64,000 nt of DNA. Origin: Beta vulgaris subsp. vulgaris (lineage: Eukaryota > Streptophyta > Magnoliopsida > Caryophyllales > Amaranthaceae). Position 1 is the first letter of the stretch. The number at the start of each line of letters is the position of its first letter. The notes below the pieces were generated by a model. It worked only from the letters and a program-made list of their open reading frames with translations, searched no databases and was not told the origin of the DNA. The DNA is taken from positions 16,131,150 to 16,195,149 of the forward strand of contig NC_079207.1 of assembly GCF_026745355.1 (NCBI RefSeq). Reading direction: 5' to 3'. Below, piece after piece: positions 10,493-22,891 of the stretch. A program made the translations under genes and the position numbers.

Positions 10493-13400
10493 ATGGGTTT
10501 GGAAGAAAATGGAGATGGGAAAATGCTAGGACTTAGAATGATTGCAAGGCACAAGCGTTCAAAGAGGTAAGTTAATCTTCATTTTTGGGTTCTGAGTTTT
10601 GCATTTTGATTGTTTTTCTGCATTTTTTGGGGTTTAAATCTCTGATATATAATGTATGTATTCTGGGTTTAGTGATGAGTAGTTGATGACTTGATGTTAG
10701 TGTTTGTTTGCTTTAAGTGAGTAATGTTCACTGAAAATGGTGTGAGGTTAAGGGAAGATACCTCATTAAATTTTCTTTCACTGCATATGACTTGTCTTTC
10801 CTGACCCCATTAAATTTCACTATCCAAACATGCCCTAATTAATTTGCTTCTTCACTTCTTGTCCCTCATTAAACTGCTTCTTAATCATTTTGTTGCATTC
10901 CTTGAAAAACAGAATCTGGAATATTTAAACTGGAATTTGTTGTTTAATGTAGTATTTTAATTTCACAGTAAAATATAAAAGGAATTACACGAGAATTAAT
11001 CCAGGTTAGTCAAGGATGATTAAAACTAAAAAAAGGGTTCTTAATTCTTATAAAGAAGTTATACAGTTATATGTATCTTTTGCTTTATTCTTTATATGTT
11101 CTTTTCACTTTATAAAGGGATTCAATGAAGTCAGGGGAGAATATCTTGTATGTTGTGTTTGTGCAAGTAGGAAAGTATAAATCTTGAAGCTAAAGTGTTG
11201 TGTTCTTCTCCTTTCTCATTGTCAGCTTTCCGGATAAAAGAAGAGTTGAGAGTGGTGATTCCCTTGAAGAATCTCCTCGTCCAAAGTTGGTAAGATTGTG
11301 GCTTCTTTTCTTTGTTTCTCTGTTTTCCATTTCAATTTTTGATCCTTTCCATAGTTTCTTTAAGCTAAAAAAGAAGCTTTGTTTAAGTTGTTTTATCTGG
11401 TTATTTTACTGTTTGTTTGACTAAAAACTTTCATGAATCTTACTTAGAATCCTTTATCATGCATTTTGATGATGTGCACTTTGTTCTTTTTTTTTGTTCA
11501 GCTTTTCTCCTTTCCGCAGCTTGTTAATTTCTATTCTAGTTATTCCTTCAATGCAACTTTTGGATATGGTTTGTTTCTGAATGCACAAAGTGATTTTTTT
11601 TTGGCTATACGAAGTCGGATATTTTAATTTCAGACTGTAGCTGCCTAAATTTTCTTTTCCCCCCGTAACTGATCAAGGCCAAAACTCCATATATATGGTT
11701 TCTCTCAGACCCGTTTAAGAATTGACAATGGTTACTGTATTGTTAGTGTTTATACTTCTGATCTGATTCTGATACTTTAATTCGATTGGTTAGCAGGACA
11801 TAGGACGAGTTAAAGGCTCTTTCAATACGAAGAAGCAGCAATCTCCAAGGGTTGGAACCCAAAATTCATTAAAACAAGAGGTAAGAAATGGATTTTATGT
11901 GCTAAAAGTTTCTTCAGTGTAATTCTTTTCTTCAATCTTCGTTGTCTCTGTTATCTTCCCTATCAAATAGCTGACAACTGATTATCTGTTTTGGCATTCT
12001 ATGTAGATTTTACAACTCGAGAAAAGATTGCAGGATCAATTTGCTGTCCGTCGTACTTTAGAAAAAGCATTAGGCTCTGGGTCCTCTGCTTATGAGACAG
12101 ATGAACCTTCTACAGTCCCTAAGGTAGGTGCTATATTATTATCAAAAGAAAACATTGTTTAAGACTTTAAGTATCTCTATATATTTTTGACGCTCTTTGT
12201 GTGAGTGAGAAGTTCTCTTTTATTGTAGATTACCAATTAAATATTTCCTGTTAGCCCCTGTTCTTTTGGAACTATTTTCATTTCAGTTCAGTTCTATTCA
12301 GTTTCTCCAAGTCAGTTTAGTTCAGATTCTCCTAGTCCAAAAGAACGGGGCCTTAATCTGTTGTTTTGTCTAATTTTTGTTCACAATCTGCCTGTTCTTG
12401 GTTTCAGCCTGCTACAGATTTGATAAAGGAAATTGCAGTGCTAGAGTTGGAAGTTGGGTATTTGGAGCAGTACCTTCTATCATTGTACAGAAAAGCCTTT
12501 GATCAGTCTGCGTCCACTGTATCTCCAAATACTAAGGATTACCAAGCATCATTAACTTCTCCAACTATTAAGAATCAGAAGATATCTTCTACATCTTTAT
12601 ATGTTACGGATCAAAGACTCAAGCCTCCTTTGGTGATTCCACGGAGACTTTTTGTAGATGAAGATGCAGCTGAAACTGCAACTAAGGCTGAGTTCTCAGC
12701 AGTTCAATCTGTTCCTAAGACACTTTCTAACACACTCAAAGAACCCAGTGAAAGCAAGGCACTTGATTCTAATGTCCATCGCTGCCACTCCTCTTTGTCA
12801 CATCGTACTGCACTTCCTAGTAGGCCTTCTCCAGACTCTGTGGCTAAAGCTTTGCGTGCATGCCATTCTCAGCCTTTGTCCATGAGTGAGGTACTTTCTT
12901 TTGGCCTTTAAGTGTCTTTAACTTCTGCTATTATATCATCAGTGCAATATACTTCCAAGGCGATTAGGTTGAGAAAATAAAAATTTGGACTACTTGCAGA
13001 ACCTTGACCAGTGATGCATATACATTTCTGTAAATATCATTCTTCTTGCACCCTAATTATATAACGTGATTATACATTTCTCTGTGCAGTATGCTGCATC
13101 AAATGTCATAAGTCTCGCAGAACATCTTGGCGCACGTATTTCAGACCACATTCCGGAGACACCTAATAGGATTTCAGAAGATATGGTGAAGTGCATGGCA
13201 GCCATATTTTGCAAGTTGGGAGAGCCACCAGCAACTAACAATGGTCTCTCATCACCCAATTCCTCATCATCCTCAATGGGTGCATTTTCTCCTCATTATC
13301 AATGTGATGCGTGGAGTCCAAGTTACGGGAAAGATTCATCTTTTGATACACGTCTGGATAACCCATTCAATGTGGAAGGGCTTAAGGAGTTTAGTGGCCC

Positions 13401-14931
13401 TTATAGCACTATGGTGGAAGTCCCATGTATATATCGAGAAAGTCAGAAATTGGGAGATGTGGAATATATGTTGCAAAATTTCAGGTATGGCCTCCATAAT
13501 CTGCTGCTTCTTGAGAAATAGGGTACATGTCTCGGGAGATTAGTCACATGTTACGTACTTAACTATGTTATTATATATCACAGGTCGCTAATCTCCCAAT
13601 TACAAGAAGTAGATCCAAAGAAGTTGATGCATGAGGAGAAGCTTGCATTTTGGATTAATGTTCACAATGCTTTGGTGATGCATGTAATGATCACTTCCGT
13701 TTCTTTTTCTTCTTCCTTTCTTTTTATTTTATCTTTCCTGTCAAGATCTGCCTTTGTAGTTTGTACTGTATATGACATTAATTAGCTCTGTGGCTCTTGA
13801 TAGGCATTTTTGGCATATGGCATTCCACAGAATAATGTGAAGAGAGTCTTCCTATTATTGAAGGTAACATACTGGGTGAATAATAGGTTTCTTTGATTTG
13901 AAAAGTTGGATATATATATATACATTAATGCTCTTGCATATATATTCAGGCTGCCTACAATGTTGGGGGTCATACTATAAGCGCTGACACCATTCAGAGT
14001 GTTATCCTGGGATGTAGAATGTCTCGTCCAGGGCAGGTTTGTTCCTTGTTCTGTTCTTTGTTTGTGTTAAAGTGTGGATGATACCTCATTGTTGAGCCGT
14101 TGGTTGTTTTTGTGCATGAGTTGCTTACATAAGTAATTGGGACTTGAATCTGAAAGTCTTATTCTATGGAAAAGTAGGATTATGCTAGCAACTTGTTTTA
14201 GACTAGAACTTTAAAACATATGGAAAGGTAAATGCTTGTCTTTTTAGCCTAGAACTCATACCTTTCGTTTTGTAATTTATCAGTGGCTACGGATGTTACT
14301 TTCCCCAAGGACAAAATTCAAAGGGAGAGATGATCGACAGGCCTATGCGCTCGATCATCCAGAACCCCTTCTACACTTTGCCCTTTGTTCAGGAAGCCAT
14401 TCTGATCCCGCGGTACATCAATTTTTCTGAAACTCTCCTTTTATTTTTACAAAGCAAATGCTATAACTCAAACTGCAGCTCTCACAATTAACTGTCCACG
14501 TAAGCGAACTATGATTCTGTCATCTTCTAAAGTCTACAAACCTGTATAGAAATATACATTAACTAGCATCATAATTTAAAATTTTTTTCTATCCAATTTG
14601 TTAATTTTATGTACTGTATTGTGTGCAGCTTCGTGTTTATACCCCGAAAAGAGTGTCACAGGAGCTCGAAGGTGCCAAAGACGAGTACATTCGTGCCACT
14701 TTTGGTGTGCGCAAGGACCAGAAAGTTGTCTTGCCAAAGGTAGTCGAGTCATATTCCAAGGACTCTGGTTTGTGCTCGGCTAGTGTCATTGAAATGATCC
14801 AGCAGTCACTGCCTGATTCAATGAGGAAGAGTCTCAAGAAATGTCAGGCTGCAAAATCTCGCAAGATCATAGAATGGATGCCTCACAATTTCACCTTCCG
14901 CTATCTGATATCAAAGGAATTGGTGAAGTGA
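10493..14931 (+). CDS. DUF547 protein with MIP1-type leucine zipper
   Basis: Eleven exons join in frame: 10493-10566, 11226-11289, 11797-11880, 12007-12123, 12408-12890, 13090-13484, 13584-13683, 13804-13863, 13950-14036, 14284-14412 and 14629-14931. All junctions are GT-AG and phases agree, giving 1896 bases and 631 residues. Residues about 73-145 form heptad-rich helices (LEKRLQDQFAVRRTLEKAL and EIAVLELEVGYLEQYLLSLY), matching the Lzipper-MIP1 region. Residues about 420-560 are the DUF547 domain (KLAFWINVHNALVMH, AYNVGGHTISADTIQ, EPLLHFALCSGSHSDPA). The 161-codon exon 5 links the two with serine-rich, low-complexity sequence. Plant members of this family pair an N-terminal coiled coil with DUF547; their biochemical role is poorly known. 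The start is chosen because it directly follows a 5' UTR acceptor and opens MGLEENGDGK. A Tourist-like MITE lies in the intron before exon 5. No lesion is seen. Confidence 0.93.
12254..12352. mobile_element. short Tourist/Harbinger-like MITE in a DUF547 intron
   Basis: A 99-bp element with inverted ends (GCCCCTGTTCTTTTGG, and complement of the right end GGCCCCGTTCTTTTGG) is flanked by TTA on both sides (12251-12253, 12353-12355). Its body is built of CAGTTCAGTT-type words shared with the larger elements at 51951 and 52289. Confidence 0.65.
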
Positions 14932-15418
14932 TCGTAATATTAAGTTTGATTAATAATTTGCTTAATCGTCTATAGTATAATATTATTTTTCTGTTAATCA
15001 CTTTGTTCTTTGAGTAATGTTTCTGGTTTTGTACAAAAGAAAAGAGAGGAAATATTAGGATGTAGCTTTTAGGGAGTACAGAAGAAAAGGTGGCAACCTT
15101 TATTTATGTAAATGTAGTCATATTATCTACTTAGTTTGGGAATGCACACATATGTGTTCTTTGATGACAGTGAGGCAAATGAAATAATTTAAACCTTGCT
15201 TATCTATCTAATAAGAACTTTTTGTACACTCTTCATTTATTTTAATTTTACATTTTGACATTTTACACTATTTATATATTTTATCTTGACCATCATGTGA
15301 TTTTTATACGTAAATAAAAATAGTCATGTGGAATTTTGTAAGATTCATCTTAAGGTTTTGATACATATAGCCTTTAGGATTGCATGAGTAGTGAATACAT
15401 TTCTTACAATAGTTATTA

Positions 15419-15770
15419 CTCCCTCCGTCCCAAAATATAGTTCCCATTTCCCTTTTTTTACGATAATTTATGCAAGTAGAATCTAAGAGGGATAGTAAAG
15501 ATTTTTTGTTTATTTAAATAAATGTTGTATGGGAAAAGATGATTTTAAGAGAGAGAGTGGAGAATAATTGGTGAAAGAGCATTAATTATTTAATTGTAAT
15601 ATTTTGGTTGAATAAACAAAGGAAAAAACAAATTTCAAGAAAAAAGTAAATGATGGGACACGATTTTTCTAGACAAATTACGAAAAAATGTGGAACTAAA
15701 TATGGAAATGGGAACTATATTTTGGGACACCCAAAATGAAAATGGGAACTATATTTTGGGACGGAGGGAG
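15419..15770. mobile_element. Stowaway MITE
   Basis: Textbook Stowaway ends (CTCCCTCCGTCCCAAAATAT and its inverted copy) with TA duplication (15417-15418, 15771-15772), 352 bp. The right end holds two tandem copies of the terminal motif (AACTATATTTTGGGAC), a feature shared with the elements at 51010 and 58577. Confidence 0.85.
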
Positions 15771-15774
15771 TAGT

Positions 15775-17195
15775 TTAATATTTTATTACACACTGTAAAA
15801 AAAAAAGAATTTATGACGTAATCACATGTCAATCGATAAAATTAATGTTCATTTATTGCTTAATATTTTCATTTTTAACTTCTTATATGAAGCCTTTAAG
15901 GCTGCAAGGCTTCATATATTATTTCACTTTTATTAATATGTATTCTTTATAATTTGTACAAATACAAAACTAGAGTATTACTCTTCAAAGGTCATTGGAA
16001 TGCGTGAAAAGTGTAAGTGTAGCAATTATTTGTAAGCAAAGGGAGTATATTTTTTCTTATTGAAAAACACTGCTAAGTGGTCGGAGGTGTAATTTTTTTA
16101 TAGTTATTTTATAAAAAAGACTGTCTTTACTTACTATTTAATATGAGGAGTTAAATAAAAAGCGACCAATTTAACATAAATAGTGATAAGAAGCTCATTT
16201 ATAAATATTCTCTTTTCTTCTAAAATCCTCCAAAATTAGAAAAACTTTAAAACAAACCGCCATTAATTATAAATTATTTTCCAATAATTTTAGTGGTTAC
16301 TTTAAAATTACTTATTACATACCCAAAGTTAATCCTTTGGTCCCAGTTAAGAAGTTACTTTTAAAATTTCATTAATGTTATGTGTTGAATTTGGTTAATA
16401 CATCTTACTTTATTGTTGTTTTATCATTACAACAACATGTGAGGTTTATATAAAAAGATAGGTCCATGCTTTAAATGGAAGTGTTGTAATTAAATTGGGA
16501 TGTCCAGAAAAAAAGAGAAAAATGAGTATCATGTGGAGGAGATTGCTACATCTACTCCACTGGATAGACTAATCATTAGAAATAGACAATTAAAAAATAT
16601 TCATTTTGTTGAGTTGCACCCCATTAATTATTAATGTTGTTTATCTCTAGTGGATAGATTACCCAGTGAGTAGCCAAAGTTTTTCCCTTATATGAATAGC
16701 TATACAAATTTGTTTCATTTTCCTTGTAAACCAGGTTAAACATTGGTCAAGTTCCATCAAACCTAAAGACCATACCATACCAAAATTTATAAATTAAAAC
16801 ATCATCCATTTCATATAGGAAGAAAGAAAGCCTGAATGCAAATTAATTTGGTGGCTAAGAAAATAGCAGGCTGTAGAGTAAAAGGGAATGCAGCCAGCTA
16901 CAAATAGAAGTTCATATCATCATATATGTTACCTTAAATGTACAACAGACACCATAGTTACAAAACAAGCCATATTTCACATACAGATGAAAGGAGAACA
17001 TCAAAGCCTAAAGACAAAAGTAAACAATCACACCAAGTTCAGACATAGCTAGCTTTGTCATCATATACTTGGTGATTTTTTTCATGTAACCACTAGTCTT
17101 AACCTCATTTTTGGACTTTTCCTTTTCTAGGAAGTAGTATTGACACAGCCAGAGGGCACCTTGTAAAGGTGCACCCACGACAAACTACGGTCAAG
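15775..17195. other. intergenic DNA and 3' flank of the first NIP gene
   Basis: No gene is seen in 15775-16850. The stretch about 16880-17195 is the probable 3' UTR of the minus-strand NIP gene that follows. It shares ordered blocks (GCTACAAATA, ACACCATAGTTACAAA, ACCAAGTTCAGACATA) with the 3' flank of the second NIP gene at about 45460-45807. Confidence 0.5.
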
Positions 17196-17868
17196 CTAGC
17201 GACGGAAGCTTCTGATCGGGCGTGGCGGCTCATCCTCACGCTCTTCTAGCTGTACTAACTTGTAGATTCCTGCTCCTCCAAGAGCTCCCAGAGTTGGTGC
17301 TACCATGTATAACCACACAGCCTTATAATTTCCTGCTGCAATTGCTGGGCCTAGTGTCCTCACAGGATTCATAGATCCACCACTTGATGGACTGCACCAT
17401 TTAAACAGAATTTTAGTTAGTCTCCAATTAAAATCTCGTTTTCTTTGGGTACTAATTCGTGTACCTTATTGATTGCCGCAACTTGTACCAACTTACCAAA
17501 TGAATAGTTGATTCAATAACTGTGCAAGAGAATTTATGAAATTAAAACAATCTCTAAAGACTTACCCTGCCACAAGAATATTGAGCATAACTGTGGCTCC
17601 AACTGCAATACCCGCTAATTCACCAACCTGTAGCAATATAACAGATATGTAAGATATTCCATCTATTTCAAAAAGTTGCTTACTCGTTTATTTTATGGTA
17701 GTTTTCTTAGGTTTGTGTAAACGAGAGTTTGGCCACATACAAGTCCAGTGGAGTTACGTCATAAAACCAACAAGTTATTAAATGGTGTTACCAACTAGTC
17801 TTATATGTTGACATCCTCCCTCTCGTTCAACTTGAGAATATTAGTTTCAACTCAAATAGTATGTCATA

Positions 17869-18147
17869 GAGAAAGGCTTGGTAACCAACAGTTTGAGTCC
17901 AAAAAAGACTCAAACACCCAAAATAAAACACAATGGTACCATTATAACCTGACATTGGTATCAAATTGTTATCACGACTGGTACCAAGGTATCAATATTT
18001 TCGGAGAATGGTACCATTATAACCTACATTGGTACCAAGCAAATGTCAGCCACACGCGCGTGAAATCTTCCAACGCATAAAATGACCAAATTACCCCCGT
18101 TTGAGTCCCCTAAGAGACTCAAACGGTTGGTTGCCAAGACAAGCTCG
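17869..18147. mobile_element. Mutator-like MITE in intron 2 of the proximal NIP gene
   Basis: Inverted ends share CTTGGTAACCAAC/CTTGGCAACCAAC and a GTTTGAGTC block, and the element is bounded by an exact 9-bp duplication TATGTCATA (17860-17868 and 18148-18156). A 9-bp duplication suggests Mutator-type mobilisation. The centre has repeated GGTACCATTATAACC words. No coding capacity. Confidence 0.65.
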
Positions 18148-19237
18148 TATGTCATATGTGTTTTTTTTCTTTAACACTCCCTCTCACACCAAGTCCTTTT
18201 ACAATAGGATTTTCGTTTGCTCGAGTAGTACCATGATAAATCTTTATTGGCCTCCCTTTTTGCAAGAATGAGTACATCTCGGACTGTAATAACTTTATTT
18301 CGGGATTGTTTTAGTTAATTTGATGTTCCTTTGTTCACCAAAAAAAAAAAAAATTCTTTATTGGCCTACACATAGGCTTTTGATGGAAGAGAGTCTGAAC
18401 TGAAAAACTGAAAAACAAGTCTAAAAGAACAGAGCCTAACTCACCGCTCGAGTATCAGTAGCAACAGCAGTGACAACAAACATGAGATTGAAGGTAATCA
18501 AGAACTCAAGGGTGAATGCTTGTTTCAAATTAACTGAAGGAACTGTAACTCCACCTGACATGAAAGGGTGGAAAACAAGCTTGAGGGTGAAAGATGCTAA
18601 GATTGAAGCTAAAACTTGAGCTGCAATATAAGCCGGAACTTGAATCCATGGAAAATGGCGCAGAGCTGCAAAAGCAATGGTGAGTGAAGGGTTCAAGTGA
18701 GCCCCTGAAATGTGGCCTATCGATAGGATTATGATCATCACTGCAAGTCCTGCACAAGCTGCGTTCCCAATCAATGATTCTACACCATTGTACTTCTCAT
18801 TTACAATTGGACCCGCTGTTGCTGAAAATATTAGGATGAAGGTTCCTACAAACTCTGCAATAAGCTGTTTACATATGTTACATAATTCTTATTAATATAT
18901 GATGGATTAGGTGAAAATCATATTGTTTTACTTGCTAGTCGCAACGTTTTTTTTATTAGAAATATCAAAGACTAATCAATAGTAAACCATTTTTATTGTT
19001 TGAACCATAGCAGGCTTGGGCTGCCAATCCCCATAGGTCAAAAGTTCTGAAAATATAATTTTGCTTCTACGTAAATTTAATAATTCATAAACCTTTGTAA
19101 ATCGAAAAATTTAGAAATAATGTCATGTTACATCAATAAGAAAAGCATAGAATAGAATGGGACGATCAATTATATGACCCAACGCGTAGGTCTATATTAG
19201 GCCCAAGCCTACTCCATTGCCATCGTCTTTACTCCTA

Positions 19238-19588
19238 TGGTCCGTTTGGTAGTCGTTAATCAATTGCGGTAATGGGAATGAAGTTTAAGTGTAAATTTAT
19301 TAGGTAAGTACCCTTAAAATCTCCATGAGGAGGCTTTTTTTCTCCATGGGCAAGCAATCTCATCCCTAAACTTGTGTTTTTTTCTCCAAGGGGAAGCAAT
19401 TTTCATTACCACTAATGACCACCTAGGCACCTACAAGGTGGTATTGGATGGGAATGAAAATTCAAGAAGGAAAGCGGACACTTTAGGATAAATTAGCATT
19501 ACCATGGGAATGGACAATGATATTCTTCACAAATTACATACAAATTCATCCCATTACCACCGTTTATAACCAACTACCAAACGGGCCG
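19238..19588. mobile_element. Harbinger-like MITE in intron 1 of the proximal NIP gene
   Basis: Inverted ends (TGGTCCGTTTGGTAGTCGTT and complement CGGCCCGTTTGGTAGTTGGT) are flanked by CTA (19235-19237, 19589-19591). With its duplication it ends only 17 bases from the exon 1 donor at 19608. A relative lies at 49256-49567 in the first intron of the other NIP gene, but inverted, so the two insertions are independent. Confidence 0.65.
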
Positions 19589-19839
19589 CTAGGGGAACCG
19601 AACGTTACCTTTTGGATGAGCGTGACATGAGGGCCTTTGAAGTCAGAGAAGCAAGCGATAACCGAGCCTGACTCCAACCCCAAAGATGCATTAGGAAAAC
19701 AGTTGCACCTTGGCATTATTGGTGATCTCTTGTGAGCCGATTTTAGAAGGATGGTGCTTGTGTCTCCTCAATTGTCCTAGACCACTAACATAGACACTGT
19801 CACTTGTGTGTTCATAGTATTTTTTCTTTCATCCTTCTC

Positions 19840-20575
19840 TCCTTTTTTTTGGGAGTTTTTGCTATTGAACTAAGAAGCAAAATCATCTTGATCGTACACA
19901 TATATATAGACAAAGATAAATTACGTGCGTAGTCCTTTTACAAGGTGTAATGTCATTTAGTCAACTTCAGTTTGAGTGGTTCTTTTTGGTGCTTGATTGA
20001 AGAATGTGGTATGGATGGAAGTTGGAACTACCATGTAAAGTTATATATCTCAGTTATTGAATTAGGCACTTTCGGTTTCGCGAAATGACGTACGATTCCT
20101 TATAGCTAGTGTGCATTTTCTTTAGAGTAATTAAGGTGTTTTAAAATGTTCTAAAATGGACAGTGACTCAGTGGATCACATATATATGAGCTTTTATCAC
20201 GAGTGGTATAAAAGAAAACATAAGAAAACCAACCCAATTCGGCATGCATACTCTGCAGCAACCAATCGTTTCATCCCAAACAATATACCAAGAGTTAAAT
20301 ATTATACTTTATATCACTTTAGTTTATTCCTCGATCATAGGCTCATATATACATTGTACATGATGATTGATTAGTGTAAAAAAGTTCTCATGAAAAATAA
20401 GTTTTTCTTATAGTGTGAGACTTTTATACGATCCATTAAAATTGTTATATGGTGTTTACAATAAATCATGTATGCAAATCATGAGTGTAGAATATTATTT
20501 GGATTTAGTGATGTATTACGTCAACTATTGTTAAGCCTTGTAAAGGAGGGAAAAAAGTCGTTTGTTTTCTTTGGA
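19840..20575. other. upstream region of the proximal NIP copy
   Basis: No gene or complete element was recognised. The first 300 bases would have been the leader of the proximal NIP copy. No ATGTAA occurs there on the minus strand, unlike the distal copy. Confidence 0.4.
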
Positions 20576-20578
20576 TAA

Positions 20579-21074
20579 TGTTACAAGGGATTGAGAAAGA
20601 ACAAATAATGAATGTAGAAAACAATAAAAAAAACACACAGATTAACGTGGTTCACCAATTGAGTATTGGCTACGTCCACGGACATAGAGAGAAAACTTTT
20701 TTTTTACATTTGAGGAAAACCAAAATTACAAATGTGATTAATGGACAAATCGACCTACAAAAGAATTAGGTTAAAAGCCTATTTATAACCCGACTCAAAA
20801 TCGCCAAACCTGCGTCAAAATCACGCTTTCCGGTCAACTAGGCCAAAACCGCCTGATCGGACAGGACCGCTCAGTCGAGCGAGACACCGTTCGGTTGGGC
20901 GCGCAAGCCAAAATTAGCAGCAATCAACGAACATGTCGTCCGATCACTCGGGCCAAACCGCCTGGGTGGGTGCCCCACCGCCCGGTCGGGAGAACCGGCC
21001 CGGCTGACCGGGCGAGCTCCCCAAGCCTCCGTTTTCGCTGCTCTTTCACGATATTCAAGGCACTCGATCTTGTA
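20579..21074 (-). repeat. copia 3' LTR (minus orientation)
   Basis: About 496 bp and diverged from its partner at 22892-23352. The GC-rich middle carries repeated CCCGGTC/GACCGGGC words forming imperfect palindromes (about 20840-21015). Confidence 0.75.
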
Positions 21075-21598
21075 AGTCTCCACCTTGACTTAAATTCTCT
21101 ACAACGAACTAAATAACCAAATAACATATTAACAGATAACCAGATGCATTGATCATAGCACCTAGATTCTCCCTCCAAGCTAGATTTTCCCTTAAAGACA
21201 ACCAGAACCATATTTGTTCCTGAAAGACACCAGATTAACCCCTAAGGACCCTAGACTTACCCCAGAGGGAAACTAACAGCTTCAGATAGTTTTTTATTCC
21301 AAGCAACCTTGGAACTTTCCTAGCGGAACCAGATTTGAACAGATGGCTTGCTTATACTCTTTCCTAGCACGAGCAACACCTTCCTTGGACGGCTCAGATA
21401 TATCCACCCCTCCGACATGTAGTGCAAAACCCACAGTGTCTTCACAACAGTTCCTTTGGGGAGAGTTCCCAAAGATTACATGCCGACCAAGAGCCAAATT
21501 TGACTGACCCGATTTTAACGACGAAGAACACGGAATTTCAGATTTAGATTATTGTGAGTGTTGACGGACTCCTCCTTGATGTGAATTACCACTCCAAT

Positions 21599-22814
21599 CT
21601 AAAGAGTGTCTATGTGCTCCACCTGTTTCTCAACACTACCATAAACAACCAACATGGCAACCCCAGAATCAGATAATGTAGACCCTTGCAACACATACAA
21701 TGTCTCCCGTTTAACACCTTTCAGAATTATCTTTGAACCCCTGTAGACATACAACACTCCACCTTCACCTTTGAAACCTAACCCTTTACTGTCTAATATA
21801 CTAAGTGAAATTAGATTCTTCGTAACCTGTGGAACATGTCTAACATTGTCCAAAATACAGACTTTGCTAGCACATGTCCTAATTCTGATGGATCCTATAC
21901 AACCTGTCTTGTAGACTTCATCGTTGGCCATAGTAACACTTCCATCAACTTGTTTGTAGTTCACAAACCAATCCCTGCGCGAACACATGTGACAAGATTC
22001 CCCCAATCAAGAACCCACACACACCGAAATATGCATATGTTCATCAGCACCTAGGGCAAGATCATCATCAGAATTCATATCTTCCGCTGCAACAGCAGTA
22101 GAACTAGATCCAGATTTATTTTCCTGATTGTTCTTTTTAGGACGTTCCTTTTTCCAATGCCCCTTTTCCTTACAGTAATTACAATAATCACTAGGTTTAG
22201 GACCTTTAGAAGACGATTTCCTAGATTTTCTCCCTGAATTCCCCTGTCCGTTACCTTCACTAGCTACTAATCCAGCAGCCTGATCGACTAAACCTGTACC
22301 AGACGCCTTATGGCGCAACTCTCTAGTATGGAGAGCAGACCTGAAGTCCTCTACTGACCTCCTCTAGAGACACTGTTTCTTTGCCAATAATACAAGACCG
22401 CACAAAATTCTCATATGACAATGGTAAAGATATAAGCAGAATTAAAGCAGCATCCTCATCCTCCACCTTAACATCAATATTACGCAATTCTAACAAAATC
22501 GTATTTAATTGATCAAAGTGATCCCTAAGAGGTGTACCTTCATTCATGCGCAGACTGAATAGACGTTGCTTCAAAAGTAACTTGTTGGTTGGAGGTTTTG
22601 TCATATACAAACTCTTCAACTTCAACTACAAACCAGATACAGTTTCCACCTCTGAGACTTTAATGATTATATCATCAGCCAAACACAACATAATCGTTGA
22701 ATGTGCCTTCTCCTCCAGAACAGTCATCTCAGCGGTAACTGAATCCGTTGACTTCTTTGCCAACGCTGCCCACAACCCTTGTTGCTTAATTAACCCCGCA
22801 TCTTGATTTGCCAC
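21599..22814 (-). pseudogene. copia gag-protease remnant
   Basis: Reading on the minus strand, pieces in different frames give a copia gag core (LRMNEGTPLRDHFDQLNTIL, 22625-22323), then a zinc knuckle (CNYCKEKGHWKKER, within 22318-22007) in which the last cysteine is replaced by arginine, then a protease region (22006-21599: RRDWFVNYKQVDGSVTMAND, LISLSILDSKGLGF). Near 21995 the frame breaks at the expected Asp-Ser/Thr-Gly site. With frameshifts, a stop and a lost zinc ligand it is non-functional. Confidence 0.75.
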
Positions 22815-22891
22815 AGACTGAAACTATTTCTCCCAGTGAATTTATCAATTTTCACACTCAGATCAAAAACCTAAAGCTCTTGATACCAGTT

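Larger units (their letters stand above)
17196..19815 (-). pseudogene. NIP5;1-type aquaporin, proximal copy with broken N-terminus
   Basis: Four exons on the minus strand: 19815-19609, 18864-18445, 17627-17566, 17391-17196. Exons 2-4 are open and encode a complete major-intrinsic-protein core with NPS (SGAHLNPSLTIAF) and NPV (GGSMNPVRTLGP) motifs, the NIP5;1 combination, and a C-terminal RSFRR. Boric acid channels of this type sit in the plasma membrane and aid boron uptake. Exon 1 is homologous to that of the distal copy but has an in-frame TAG (codon 13) and TGA (codon 16), and four codons fewer. An in-frame ATG at 19716-19714 (MPRCNCF) could start a 261-residue protein that keeps all core helices but lacks the N-terminal TPG-type repeats. 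So it is either a pseudogene or a shortened channel; I call it broken at the ancestral start. No ATGTAA is seen in about 300 bases upstream. MITEs lie in introns 1 and 2. Confidence 0.8.
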
